From contig OX337232.1 in NCBI GenBank assembly GCA_946965045.2, positions 1,550,001 through 1,614,000 of the forward strand: 64,000 bases of DNA, given 5' to 3'. The stretch comes from Epithemia pelagica. Its lineage: Eukaryota > Bacillariophyta > Bacillariophyceae > Surirellales > Surirellaceae. Under the pieces are notes generated by a model. That model ran no database searches. It saw nothing but the letters and a program-made list of their open reading frames with translations, and was not told where the DNA came from. Position 1 is the stretch's first letter. The number at the start of each line of letters is the position of its first letter. The position numbers and the translations under genes were made by a program. This document shows, one piece after another, positions 53,520 to 63,350 of this stretch.

Positions 53520-54962
53520 ATGAAACTGATACATACGTCCATTTTCTTGCTGTTACTAACATGTCATGCCGAGACTGCCTCCCTGGAGGCTCCGAAGCAA
53601 TCGATTGAGGCACTTCAGCAACAGGAGGAGGATAATGAAACAAGAGAGTTGATTGTCGAAGGAACGCTCGCATCGATCAATGAGTTTCCATGGTTTGTCT
53701 CATCAACAGGCGGTGGATTCTGCGGTGGATCTTTGATTGCACCCAGTGTTGTTTTGACAGCGGCTCATTGCAGTCCGTTTACGGTCGGAGGGACCGTTTT
53801 CATCGGAGCGACGAGGAGAAGCTCTATTCTAGGAGGGGCCCAAAACCGAACTGTCACGCGTATGGAGATGCATCCAAACTATGTTGATGAGTCCAATGAT
53901 TTCGCGTACGATCTCATGCTGATGCAGTTGAGTTCGCCAGTGACAACCATTGACCCTATTGCTTGGAATGATGACCCTGCTGTGCCAGTGGGTGGAACCG
54001 ACGTAACGGTGATGGGTTTTGGACGGCTATCGTTTGGAGACGGGCCCATCTCATTGGATTTGCTCAAAGTCGACTTGGACATTGTCTCTGACAGCGAATG
54101 TTTGGGCCTCTATGGGAGAAACAATCTTAATACTGAGGTTGAGCTTTGTGCGATTGGTTCACAGGGGTTAAAGCAGACTGGCAGTGCTTGTCAAGGTGAC
54201 TCAGGGGGACCTTTGGTCATGGACGCGACGGACCCTGAAACAGGCTTAACCTATCCTTTGCAAGTGGGTGTTGTTTCGTGGGGAATTAGATGTGGCTCGA
54301 ATATTTATCCTGGTGTTTATGCTCGACCGTCAGGAGTCGTTGACTGGATGGAAACAACTATTTGCGATTTATCGCCCGACTGCAATAGCACGGCGTTCCC
54401 GACTCAGTCTCCCGTTGTCACTCCAGCGCCACAACCCACCCCACCGACTGCAAGTGGACCAACACCCGCCCCCGCCGTACCAACAAATCCACCCACATAC
54501 GTTGATACTTGCATTTGCTTGTCGGAGCCCCAGTGCCTGCAAGCGCTGTGCTCCAGAGTTTCCAATCAAAGAGTATGTGAAGCCTTGGGTTGTGATTGGT
54601 TCGATGGCGTGGCCGCCGATCCGCCCCCGAACGTGGAAGATCCAGATGACAACGACGCGGATGATGTATTTCCTGTTGAGGATGAGTCTGCCTCAGATTT
54701 GGAGAAGGCTGGTTTTGCACTGTTGGTCGGTCTTGCAGCAGCCATTGTAACGTTTTGTCTCTTGTGTTTGCTCATATCAATATGCTGCAACTGCTGTCGG
54801 CGGAAGGAACCACGGACCAGGCGGCGAAACCCACCATCACCAAACAGACAACCAAATTATCCCGCGGTTAAGCGCAGGCAAACCGACATTACGGAAGACA
54901 TGTATGTCTTTAGTCACTTTGGTGAACCATCCAACACAGAGATTTCTTATGCCTCGCGATGA
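53520..54962 (+). CDS. Membrane-anchored trypsin-like (S1) serine protease
   Basis: 480 aa from ATG 53520 (upstream frame is TTG only). Signal peptide ~1-19. Short propeptide, then IVEG at the expected mature start. Catalytic triad seen: His83 (TAAHC), Asp131 (FAYDLMLMQL, where DIALL is usual) and Ser228 (CQGDSGGPL). Specificity-pocket context WGIRCG. After the protease domain (~290) comes a Pro/Thr-rich stalk, a Cys module (CICLSEPQC...VCEALGCDW), an acidic stretch, one membrane helix (~407-430) and a basic cytoplasmic tail ending in a Tyr-containing sequence. Type I transmembrane, secretory pathway or cell surface. Substrates unknown. Confidence 0.88.
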   Translation: MKLIHTSIFLLLLTCHAETASLEAPKQSIEALQQQEEDNETRELIVEGTLASINEFPWFVSSTGGGFCGGSLIAPSVVLTAAHCSPFTVGGTVFIGATRRSSILGGAQNRTVTRMEMHPNYVDESNDFAYDLMLMQLSSPVTTIDPIAWNDDPAVPVGGTDVTVMGFGRLSFGDGPISLDLLKVDLDIVSDSECLGLYGRNNLNTEVELCAIGSQGLKQTGSACQGDSGGPLVMDATDPETGLTYPLQVGVVSWGIRCGSNIYPGVYARPSGVVDWMETTICDLSPDCNSTAFPTQSPVVTPAPQPTPPTASGPTPAPAVPTNPPTYVDTCICLSEPQCLQALCSRVSNQRVCEALGCDWFDGVAADPPPNVEDPDDNDADDVFPVEDESASDLEKAGFALLVGLAAAIVTFCLLCLLISICCNCCRRKEPRTRRRNPPSPNRQPNYPAVKRRQTDITEDMYVFSHFGEPSNTEISYASR

Positions 54963-55758
54963 AAGTGGATGCACGAACGCCATCTGTAACGAACGGGACA
55001 CATGGACCTCCATCTTCAGAGGATTGTTGACTGTTGCGTTCCAATCACATCTGTCGATGCGAGAGATCTACCTACCGTGAAGCATTCATAAAGTAATAAT
55101 CTTCTTCAGGTGTAAACGAAGCTTTAGGCGCTTGTTCTCCATCTGAAGTATACTCCTCTAGGTCCCGGGGAGGAAGATGTAACATGATAGAGTAAGTAAT
55201 ACTACAGAGGAGTTAGGAGTATGTCCTCCGATCACTATCGACATCGACGGGTAGCCATTAGAACTTGAGATGGCCGCGTGTATCAAGCGCGATGGTTTTC
55301 AGAGAACAGCATCGAACCGCCTGCATCCTTCAGCAGTGTTCCACACAAAATAATTCCTTCCGGATGACAATTGACAAAATGACTGCCAGGAACAGTAATG
55401 ATCACGGGTGATTTATGCGGCGAAACTCTTGAAGTAGTATTCGGTATTCGGAAGGACGTCACATCATTGTCTTGCTCTCTTCCCGTCTCCCCACTACCCC
55501 CAAGCGGAATGTTGAGTCGTGTGAGTGAGAGATGGAGTGCATTCTGCGCTACTGACGAACCTACAAAAAGAGGCAGTCACGAAATCTCATGACTCACATT
55601 CCGCTGGGTTGTCTCCCCATTTCCATTGCCGCATTAACGCCATCGTCACGCCGTGGGCAACAACTTGTTCAACAACATCTTCCACAGTCGCTTTCCATAC
55701 CAAGCAACTTCGACCCGAAACGGAGAATTGACCAAGTGAAGCAGTGCGTTAATACACT
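54963..55758. other. Intergenic between tandem plus-strand genes
   Basis: 796 bp, no supported gene. Weak dyad around 55148-55222 (ATACTCCT ... AGGAGTAT), reminiscent of other TACTCC-type dyads in the window (45281, 59400). Confidence 0.4.
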
Positions 55759-56523
55759 ATGACGAACGGCGGATTGAGATTGCGCCTCCTGGTTGTGGCT
55801 CTCGCATCTTGTCCAAATGCCTGGGCATCCGACGGTAGTGAGAGTGATTCCTCCACTGTGGACGAAAATAACACGGTTGTTCCGGATGACATTGGGCTAT
55901 GCTTGGGAGTGGCGGACGATGACAAGGAAGTTGGCCGTCACTGTAGAGATTTTGATCGTGACCAGAAAACATGCGACAACCAGATAGAAGGATGCTTCTG
56001 GATTCCTCTTCCTAGATGTGGGCAGGGTCCTTGCATTGACTTGTACACCGACGATAAAGAGACTACAAACCTCTTTATGGGGACTTTGGTTACGGCATGC
56101 TTTCTATTGGTGTGCTGCTTTGCTGGATGGGTAACGGTTGCTTGCTGCTGTTGTCTCACTTCTCGAAGAAGAAAGAGGGACAGGTTAGCTCGAAAAGAAA
56201 GAATACAAGTTCAACTAGAGCTGGAGGCAAGAAACGCTGATGTTTTCGCCGAGGATGACGAGGAACGAGTGGACGGCCTTTTTAATCACAATGCTTCCTC
56301 TGTGCATTTCGATGAGGATTTGGCGGTGAAAGATCCTGAGGCTGGCGATGGTGCAGGTACTGATGATGTTGAAACAACGACGACATCCTCGGATGATACT
56401 GCAAATTCCCATTCATCTCTTCCTACCGGAAGCCCTTCTACAGGTGGAACTCCTACTTCTACAGAAAGTGCCCCTTTGGCACCGGTTAGTGGTTCCCGAA
56501 TTGTTTCGGTTCATATATTTTGA
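55759..56523 (+). CDS. Single-pass type I membrane protein with small Cys module, unknown
   Basis: 254 aa. Signal peptide ~1-23 (ends AWA-SD). The ectodomain (~24-105) is acidic, with a Cys module CRDFDRDQKTCDNQIEGCFWIP...CGQGPC. Membrane helix ~107-130, itself Cys-rich (VTACFLLVCCFAGWVTVACCCCL), next to a basic anchor RRRKRDR. The cytoplasmic tail (~135-254) is acidic, then Ser/Thr/Pro-rich. Topology and the C...GC-x-W motif resemble the stalk module of the upstream protease, suggesting a shared diatom surface-protein module. Function unknown. Confidence 0.72.
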   Translation: MTNGGLRLRLLVVALASCPNAWASDGSESDSSTVDENNTVVPDDIGLCLGVADDDKEVGRHCRDFDRDQKTCDNQIEGCFWIPLPRCGQGPCIDLYTDDKETTNLFMGTLVTACFLLVCCFAGWVTVACCCCLTSRRRKRDRLARKERIQVQLELEARNADVFAEDDEERVDGLFNHNASSVHFDEDLAVKDPEAGDGAGTDDVETTTTSSDDTANSHSSLPTGSPSTGGTPTSTESAPLAPVSGSRIVSVHIF

Positions 56524-57455
56524 GCTCACTGCCCTTAGGCTGCTGTTTCGTGTATGACGGCGCATTGAGCACACTGGAGAGGGCTTTGATTGGTTTTTGA
56601 ATTTTAATATGTACCATTAATTTAACGCTGCACTCTTGTTCTTTTTCGAAACGAATCAACAAAGCGATCCAGCTTCAGACGTTGTCGAATCTCATAGTCA
56701 AATTGGTCCTCATGCGACTATTGACTCCGTGTTCGTCATCCGAGAGGTTCTTTTCCTGCGAATTGGAGCAGGACCTGTCCTATTGACAAACAGTGATTCT
56801 GTGCAGTTCCAACCAAAATTTGCTGTGTCGCCTTGTTTATGTGTAGCTGGGTCTGAACCAATTATCTTCAAAGGACCACCATCTATTCATCATTACTTCA
56901 GGTTTAGTTCGCCATGTCACGATAAAATCCTGTGACGGTCAATTGCCACGTGACCAACATGTTTGCCTTTACAAGGCATCTTTGACAAAAACGACTTGGT
57001 TCTTGTTCATTAGTTTGTTGAGTGTATATTTCACTTCCTCATCAAATACCTGTATTCCGTTTAGTTGAAGCGAGCTTCGTGTTTTCGTACTTGTTTGTTG
57101 ATTTCTACCCGTGTGGCACGGAACCCAGCTTCATCGAATTCATCTACTGGAAATCCAGGTTCAAAGCATATTTCAAGGGAAATTTTACCGCCTTGGCTTG
57201 GCTCGTCCTTCCGTGTTCCATAGCCACTTCCACCCGACTTTCATCCCCGTTATTATATACGACTATTAGAGTGATATCATCCTCTTTGCAATCGAACCAG
57301 GAGCATGCATGAATGAGAAAGGAGCATCCTTGGTAAGAGATCATAACCACCAATACTGGTCGAGTGGGCTGCTCCCTTGGTAGCGAGAGGTTTCGACGTC
57401 CAATATCAGGATCATCTATAACGAGGCTCATGTGGTAGTGTGATGATCCTCTGGC
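56524..57455. other. Intergenic, no supported gene
   Basis: 932 bp. Open frames at 56636 and 57022 (plus) are about 95-99 codons, without domains or good starts. Confidence 0.4.
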
Positions 57456-57659
57456 TTATGCCTTGGCTTCCACACGAGGGAAACCCTCGTACTTGAGGCC
57501 CTCGTGAGTGCGCTCCATGTGTTTGTTCTCCATGCCACCCTTGTTCATGGCGAGGACTTTCTGACAAGATAATTCAATTCTGGATATTCCTTCTGCCAGG
57601 ACATCAACATCCCCACAAGGTAGCCGAGTTCCTAGCTGGTTCGGAGAATCCCAGATATC
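57456..57659 (-). CDS. Candidate 3'-terminal exon of an unidentified small gene
   Basis: A 67-residue open frame without an ATG near its beginning, so it would need an upstream exon. Acceptor-like AAG or TAG dinucleotides occur at its 5' end (around 57630-57660). The translation is protein-like: CGDVDVLAEGISRIELSC, then MNKGGMENKHMERTHEGL, then KYEGFPRVEAKA before TAA. GC content and codon use resemble neighbouring genes more than intergenic DNA. A plausible partner is the minus-strand frame ending near 57632, but no clean GT donor joins them. Could also be a small protein starting at the internal Met (30 aa). Confidence 0.35.
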   Translation of the reverse strand, partial: DIWDSPNQLGTRLPCGDVDVLAEGISRIELSCQKVLAMNKGGMENKHMERTHEGLKYEGFPRVEAKA

Positions 57660-58187
57660 TTAGAATCATTAGCAAGTGGCCTATGCGTTGAATATGGCAG
57701 AAAGACGAACGTGTGGTGGACGCCAGTGGGAAAAAAGCCGCGGTAGAACGGCGTGAGTTTCTTGCTTGTCCATGAACCGCTACTGTTGCTGCTATTGCAG
57801 GAGCTGTTGCAGAATGCCTCTTCGTCGCCGTGATGAGGATGACTGTTGGGTTGAGCAATAGGAGTTCCACGAAACACCATGCAATATCATCGTGTGTTCT
57901 GTTAGAGAACTTTTTTGGCTTGGGGAACGCTGCGAAGTACACATTTCGAATTTTTATGTGAACGATGTTGGTTCGACTCCTCCAGCTATGCTCCTTAGGG
58001 AGAAAGCTACCTGCTCCAATAAGGATTCTGGACGCCGACTGGATTAGGGTTTTCTGTGTCCGACAACAGTATCTTGTATCTTTTGGATCATGATCTGAGT
58101 GCCACACACACACTCTCTCTCTCGTTCTTGGCATTTGGTGGACGGTTGTCCATTGGACCTCTGTGAAATCCTAAAATCTATCCGACG
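57660..58187. other. Possible 5' part of the unidentified minus-strand gene
   Basis: Overlapping minus-strand frames of 82 and 176 codons lie here. The 82-codon one (start 57880, MVFRGTPIAQPNSHPHHGDE) is the better exon candidate for the gene ending at 57456. Not resolved. Confidence 0.3.
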
Positions 58188-59349
58188 ATGATGATATCAC
58201 TTATGGGCAACCATGAAAGAATATTCCTCCTCCTTCTCTTTAGCTGTGTCGTTTTACCACAAATAGATCAAGTTACGGCGCAGGACGGCCATGACAACTC
58301 ATGTACAATAAGCGCCACTGGCGAGGAAACATGTGACTTTGACAAGATCCGACTGGGATTGGAATGGTTTATGAACCCGGATCACCTCCCAATGATTGTC
58401 GCCCAGGAGCACGGGATTTTTGCTGAATTTGGTCTTGAGGTGGAGCTGGTGGAGCCAGCGGATCATTGGGAAGCAGTGGACGAAATTTTGGAAGGTCGAC
58501 TGGATATCGCTGTGACGGAACCTCTACATTTGGCACATGAGATTGCAGAAGGAAAGCCCGTTCTGGGTTTTATGCGTTTTCTTCATACAGATGGAGGAGT
58601 CATGTACAATAAGGACAGTGTGAAACGGCCATCAGACATGTGCGGCAAAACTATTAGCTACCCAGGATCTCCCGGTGAGAACAATCCACAGTCAATGATG
58701 TATACCGAAACTAGTTTACACGCTCTCATTATTTATTCATGCGTATTCAGGTCCTGGTGGTCCAGCTATCGTGAACACTATGGTCAAGGCTGACGGGAAG
58801 CTCGACTGTGCAATCGATTCGTATGGAAAGTTTAATGGAGGGTTTTATCACACAAAAGCACTACAAGAGGGCAATGCGGACGTGGCAACTCTCATATTTT
58901 GGAACTTTGAAATACCGGAAGCCCGAGCTCACAACTTGAATGTCGACTTTTTTAGTCTGAAGGAATGGGGTGTTCCAGACTTTTGCCAACTCATTTTGAT
59001 GACTACGCCCTCCGTCTTTGCAGCGAGAAAACAGTCACTTCGCAAACTTGTGTTGGCAATGCGAAAAGCCACGGCTGTGATTCATCAAACGCCTGAGATA
59101 GCAAAGGAATATTACAGAAAACGTGCTCCTGTACCTGTTAAGACAGAAGAGGGCGAGGATCAAACAGCAAGAGCTGTTCAAGAAGCAACTCTCAAGGCCA
59201 CGCTTCCTGCTTTCCCGAACGACTTCATGATGGCTTACGACTACTACACTCATTTGATGGGGTGGTTAGTTGACACCAACCAAATCACTGAACATAGCGC
59301 CAACCAAACAGATCCAACAGGCTATTGGACCAATGAGATTGCATGGTAA
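58188..59349 (+). CDS. Secreted NMT1/THI5-like substrate-binding protein
   Basis: NMT1/THI5-like (periplasmic-binding type II) domain, the fold of bacterial binding proteins for pyrimidine thiamine precursors and of fungal HMP-P synthase. Two exons: 58188..58674 and 58751..59349; 76-bp intron (GTGAGA...TTCAG, phase 1) restoring SPGPGGPAIVNTM. Product 361 aa with an N-terminal signal peptide (~8-31, ending VTAQ). Domain features: LEWFMNPDHLPMIVAQEHGIFAEFGLEVELV, followed by an EGRLDIAVTEP-type ligand loop and GKTISYPGSPGPGG. The Cys-rich iron-binding motif of true THI5 synthases is absent, so ligand binding or uptake is likelier than synthesis. Possibly of bacterial origin. Confidence 0.78.
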
Positions 59350-59594
59350 CTGGTAACGTACTCCTATCATCCATTGCATGGTAAATGGTAGCCTAACAAA
59401 TACTCCGAGGAGTAAGGTTAGCATCGATATCGAAAAAATCATCAAAATTATTTGAATATTAAAGTTCTATTTAAATTTTTAAAAGATTCCCCCTTTACTT
59501 TTCTACCGCCTTACTATTTTTCTCTTGCCCCAATCACAGCAACAGTAACACTGGGAAAAGGGATAAGGATTTGCTTCCCTGATAATACGCCACA

Positions 59595-60460
59595 ATGGGT
59601 AAATACGTCCAGGTACGGAAAATACCGAGCTTGATAGAGATTCGTCAAGGAATGGTTGGATTGTCTTTGCGCTCACATTGTGATCGTGGTTTTGTTTCAT
59701 GCTGTTGTTGTAGGCGCAACGTCGGGGTAAATCTCCAATTTTTAAAGCCCATGTGCGAACACGCAAGGGTGCTGTAAAGCTTCGCGCATTTGACTATGCC
59801 GAAAAGCATGGATACATTCGTGGCGTGGTAAAGGAAATCATGCACGATCCTGGTCGTGGTGCACCCATTGCCAAGGTACAGTTTCGTAATGCCTACCGAT
59901 ACCAACGTGATTCCGAACTGTTGGTGTGCACAGAAGGCATGTATTCTGGACAGTTCATCTACTGCGGTAAGAAGGCTACTTTGACAGTCGGAAATGTCTT
60001 GCCCATATCCGCTATGCCCGAAGGAACGATCATTTGCAACGTGGAATCCAGACTGGGTGACCGTGGGACGATTGCCCGCACATCAGGTACCTACGCGATT
60101 GTAGTGACACACGATGAAGACAAAGGAACCACTCGTCTGCGTTTGCCAAGTGGCGGAAAGAAAACTGTGTCTTCCAGTGTTCGTGCCCAAATTGGTATTG
60201 TTGCCGGTGGTGGTCGAACGGATAAACCCCTTCTCAAGGCTGGTGCGGCTTACCACAAGTACGCCGTCAAACGTAACTGCTGGCCCAAGATTCGTGGTGT
60301 GGCTAAAAATCCTGTGGAGCATCCCTTCGGTGGAGGTAACCATCAACACATTGGTAAACCAAGTACTGTGAACCGAGAACGTCCCGCCGGTCGCAAAGTT
60401 GGTCTAATTGCGGCCCGCCGAACGGGACGTCTTCGTGGAAAGAAGCAGATCGAAAATTAA
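59595..60460 (+). CDS. RPL8: 60S ribosomal protein L8 (uL2)
   Basis: Core large-subunit protein next to the peptidyl-transferase centre. Exon 1 is only 18 nt (59595..59612, MGKYVQ). The 101-bp intron (GTACGG...TTGTAG) is phase 0, and exon 2 is 59714..60460. Product 254 aa. Signatures: [50 protein letters not shown], and the invariant [24 protein letters not shown] near the C-terminus. A mini first exon behind a pyrimidine-rich leader is common for ribosomal protein genes. Confidence 0.96.
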
Positions 60461-60861
60461 ATTGAAGCCGTCGTATTGGTACATATCCATTTCATTATTC
60501 GCCTCTACTCTAGCTCGTATAGATATCGCTGGAATTGTTGGACAATTTACGTTGAGCATTGTCGACTTTAGCTCTAGGTAGAGAAGGCTATGTGGCTCGT
60601 TGGATGGATATTTGGAGGGGTCCGTGCGACATGTGAGATATTGCTGTCGAGAATCCTGAATCAGAAGATGCGGTCCCTACTCCCTACTCCCATCATCCAT
60701 ACAGGAACACGATACATGCTTGATCTCCAGTTAGCCGACAGGTGATTTGTTAGTGAACAGCCCCGTCGAAGAATCTTGACCAAAAGCCCTATTGTCTATT
60801 CGTTGCATTCTCGACGACACGAAAACGGAAGAGATCGTCTTCTTGCTGTTCACATGGTGTT
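60461..60861. other. Intergenic between tandem plus-strand genes
   Basis: 401 bp; no motif or gene recognised. Confidence 0.4.
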
Positions 60862-63078
60862 ATGAAACTACTGGGAATAAGAGCAGGTCAACTGCTGAGG
60901 CCAGGGCTTGGACCTTGTTTTCCTCATGAAAGGCTAAGGTGCATCCCTTGGAACAGCTTCCACAAATTCGTTGCGACCTTGAACTACCACACTTCGAGAA
61001 AGGATCAGTCTCATCAGCATGTACCAGTGACTATTGTCGGGGGTGGACCAGTTGGCCTTTTTCTGTCCAATCTACTTTCGAGTTTTCAAGTACCAAGTGT
61101 TCTTGTGGAATCGAAACCGTTGGAATCATGTTTCCTTCATCCTCAGGCTCATTTTCTCAATACACGAACGATGGAGATTCTACGGACAAACCTTCCAGCT
61201 GCGTATCAACGCGTTTTATCTGCAATGCCGCATTCTGATGAATACAAGAACTTTTGTTTTGGCTACAATCTTCGAGAGAAATACCCCTTGGCGACCGTCG
61301 TCCACCCAGTTCATCATCCCTTGCAAATGGAGCAAGATGCCAACGGGAAGTTACTTGAATCTGTTCATGATCATGGAAATGAAGAACTGGTCCAGCGCCA
61401 TGCACTCTCTCCGTGCACAGTAGGACACCTAGCACAGCACAAATTCGCAAGGATACTTTTTGAAGAATCTCTTGACGCTGCTGGTGGCTCTTACGGTGAT
61501 TTGAAGTTTGGTGTTCGAGTTGAAAGGATCACGCAGGAGAAGGTAGAGAGTGATTTACCAGGACGGCGTCTGTGGATGAATACGTCATGTGGACAATCTT
61601 GGTCGACCGATATTTGCGTTGCAGCAGATGGTGCGAGCTCAACGTTGCGACAAGCCGAAAGACTCGGGAATTACAAGGAACAGTTTCTTATCAATGTTCA
61701 TGTCAAGCTCCGGACAGATCAGTCGGAATTGATACCAAATGATTTCATGCTTTACACGGCTTTGAATGAACATGTTGTCGCTATGATTGTGTCTCATGGT
61801 GATGGCGAGTATGTTCTTCAAATCCCTTACTTTCCTCCTTACCAGGAACCTGATGTAGACTTCGCACCACACAAGGTTCTCCGAATGTTGAAGGCAGTCT
61901 TTGGTTTTCCCATTTCCAGTGAACAGGTTTTGTCGGTTCGTCCATGGACCATGACATCCTGGGTGGCTAGTCGATATCACAACAGGCAAGGACTTGTGTG
62001 GGTAGGTGATGCAGCGCATGCATTTCCACCAGCAGGGGGCTTTGGGATGAACACTGGTGTACAGGATGCACACAACTTGGCCTGGAAGATATTCGCGCTC
62101 TTGAAGGACCAAGGAGAGAACGACAATGAGTTTATGAGGCAACGAAATTATTGGCTGGACTCGTATGAACGAGAACGTCGTCCCGTAGCTGTTGAAAATG
62201 CGGCTCTATCAGTACGGAACTATGACCGCGTGTTGGCAGTCATGAATGAGTGCTATCTTAATCACAAACATCCCCAGTTTGCAAAGGACTCTCTCGACAT
62301 GATGAAAAGTTTTGTAGCCCTTGCCTCGCGACAAGAAATTTTTCGTTCGCTGTTGAAAACTGCCTTACAGCCCTTGGCATGGTTAGATTCATCATCATCT
62401 CCGTCGCTATACAGAAAACATGTACAATCCAATTTGCGACGCTTGCTCAAACACGGAGGAGGGCTCCCTCTTCTTTTCCCCAAGTTCGAGGTTGGATTTT
62501 GTTACCAAGACAAGGACCAAACAACAAACAGCCCAATAACCAGCTCCACAAAAGATCCACACATTTCGGACACATTTGCGGACACCATACTTCAAGAGAT
62601 CCAAGTTGGATGCAGGTTACCTCATGCTGCAATAACGCCACATATATCAAAGTCTTGCGGGTCGAAGGTGCCAGATTGGAGCACCATCGATTTAACAACC
62701 CGACTCACAGTTTCGCGTGAAACTTCGAATAACGTTGCTTCAGAGCTGTTTCAACCATCATGGGTGCTACTGGTTTTTGATTCTAACATGGCGGGAGAAC
62801 AGATCGAATTCTGGGAGGGCATCCGGCAAAACCTGGAACACACCTCTCGACTGTCAACCCAAACCGTATACCTGAACAACCACTCGACCTATTCTGACGT
62901 GGAAGACAATGAACAAACACAAAGGTATCCTAACCATCACGCTTTTGTATTTAATACACGAGAAAATGCACTTGTCGGTGTAAATGGGGTTGCGCTTGTC
63001 CGACCGGACGGCCACGTCGCGGCTTATTTCCAAGACATGGATGGTGTTCAAGAAAATCTGTTGGCTGCTCTTCGCTGA
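60862..63078 (+). CDS. FAD-dependent aromatic-type monooxygenase (PHBH fold)
   Basis: 738 aa, one exon. Flavoprotein of the p-hydroxybenzoate hydroxylase / phenol 2-monooxygenase group, which inserts one oxygen atom using NAD(P)H. An Arg-containing N-terminal extension (~50 aa, MKLLGIRAGQLLRPGLGP) may be a mitochondrial presequence. Seen: the FAD dinucleotide motif VTIVGGGPVGLFLSNLL (~57-73), the CVAADGASSTLRQ segment (DG motif), and the GD motif VWVGDAAHAFPPAGGFGMNTGVQDAHNLAWK (~376-406). The C-terminal ~200 residues resemble the thioredoxin-like tail of such hydroxylases, with NGVALVRPDGHVAAYF near the end. Substrate unknown. Confidence 0.85.
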   Translation: MKLLGIRAGQLLRPGLGPCFPHERLRCIPWNSFHKFVATLNYHTSRKDQSHQHVPVTIVGGGPVGLFLSNLLSSFQVPSVLVESKPLESCFLHPQAHFLNTRTMEILRTNLPAAYQRVLSAMPHSDEYKNFCFGYNLREKYPLATVVHPVHHPLQMEQDANGKLLESVHDHGNEELVQRHALSPCTVGHLAQHKFARILFEESLDAAGGSYGDLKFGVRVERITQEKVESDLPGRRLWMNTSCGQSWSTDICVAADGASSTLRQAERLGNYKEQFLINVHVKLRTDQSELIPNDFMLYTALNEHVVAMIVSHGDGEYVLQIPYFPPYQEPDVDFAPHKVLRMLKAVFGFPISSEQVLSVRPWTMTSWVASRYHNRQGLVWVGDAAHAFPPAGGFGMNTGVQDAHNLAWKIFALLKDQGENDNEFMRQRNYWLDSYERERRPVAVENAALSVRNYDRVLAVMNECYLNHKHPQFAKDSLDMMKSFVALASRQEIFRSLLKTALQPLAWLDSSSSPSLYRKHVQSNLRRLLKHGGGLPLLFPKFEVGFCYQDKDQTTNSPITSSTKDPHISDTFADTILQEIQVGCRLPHAAITPHISKSCGSKVPDWSTIDLTTRLTVSRETSNNVASELFQPSWVLLVFDSNMAGEQIEFWEGIRQNLEHTSRLSTQTVYLNNHSTYSDVEDNEQTQRYPNHHAFVFNTRENALVGVNGVALVRPDGHVAAYFQDMDGVQENLLAALR

Positions 63079-63350
63079 AACTTCGGTTTTCTGCTTTACT
63101 TACGTCGACATGAAAGAGTACTACATGTCAGAACATCATGTTTCCATGGGGTAGGGAAAAACACAAGTTACACTTTAACACCTGCATTTCAGTGCTGAGT
63201 TCCCAATTCCAGTATGAATTCCTGAATTATATGAAGGTTCATTCGAACAATCATAAGATTTGCAACTGCCAAGACCCTGTAGTTTTTAATTCTTCCCAGG
63301 GACGACACACGTCACGATGAAACAGTGAACAATGACATTACGTGACTCTA

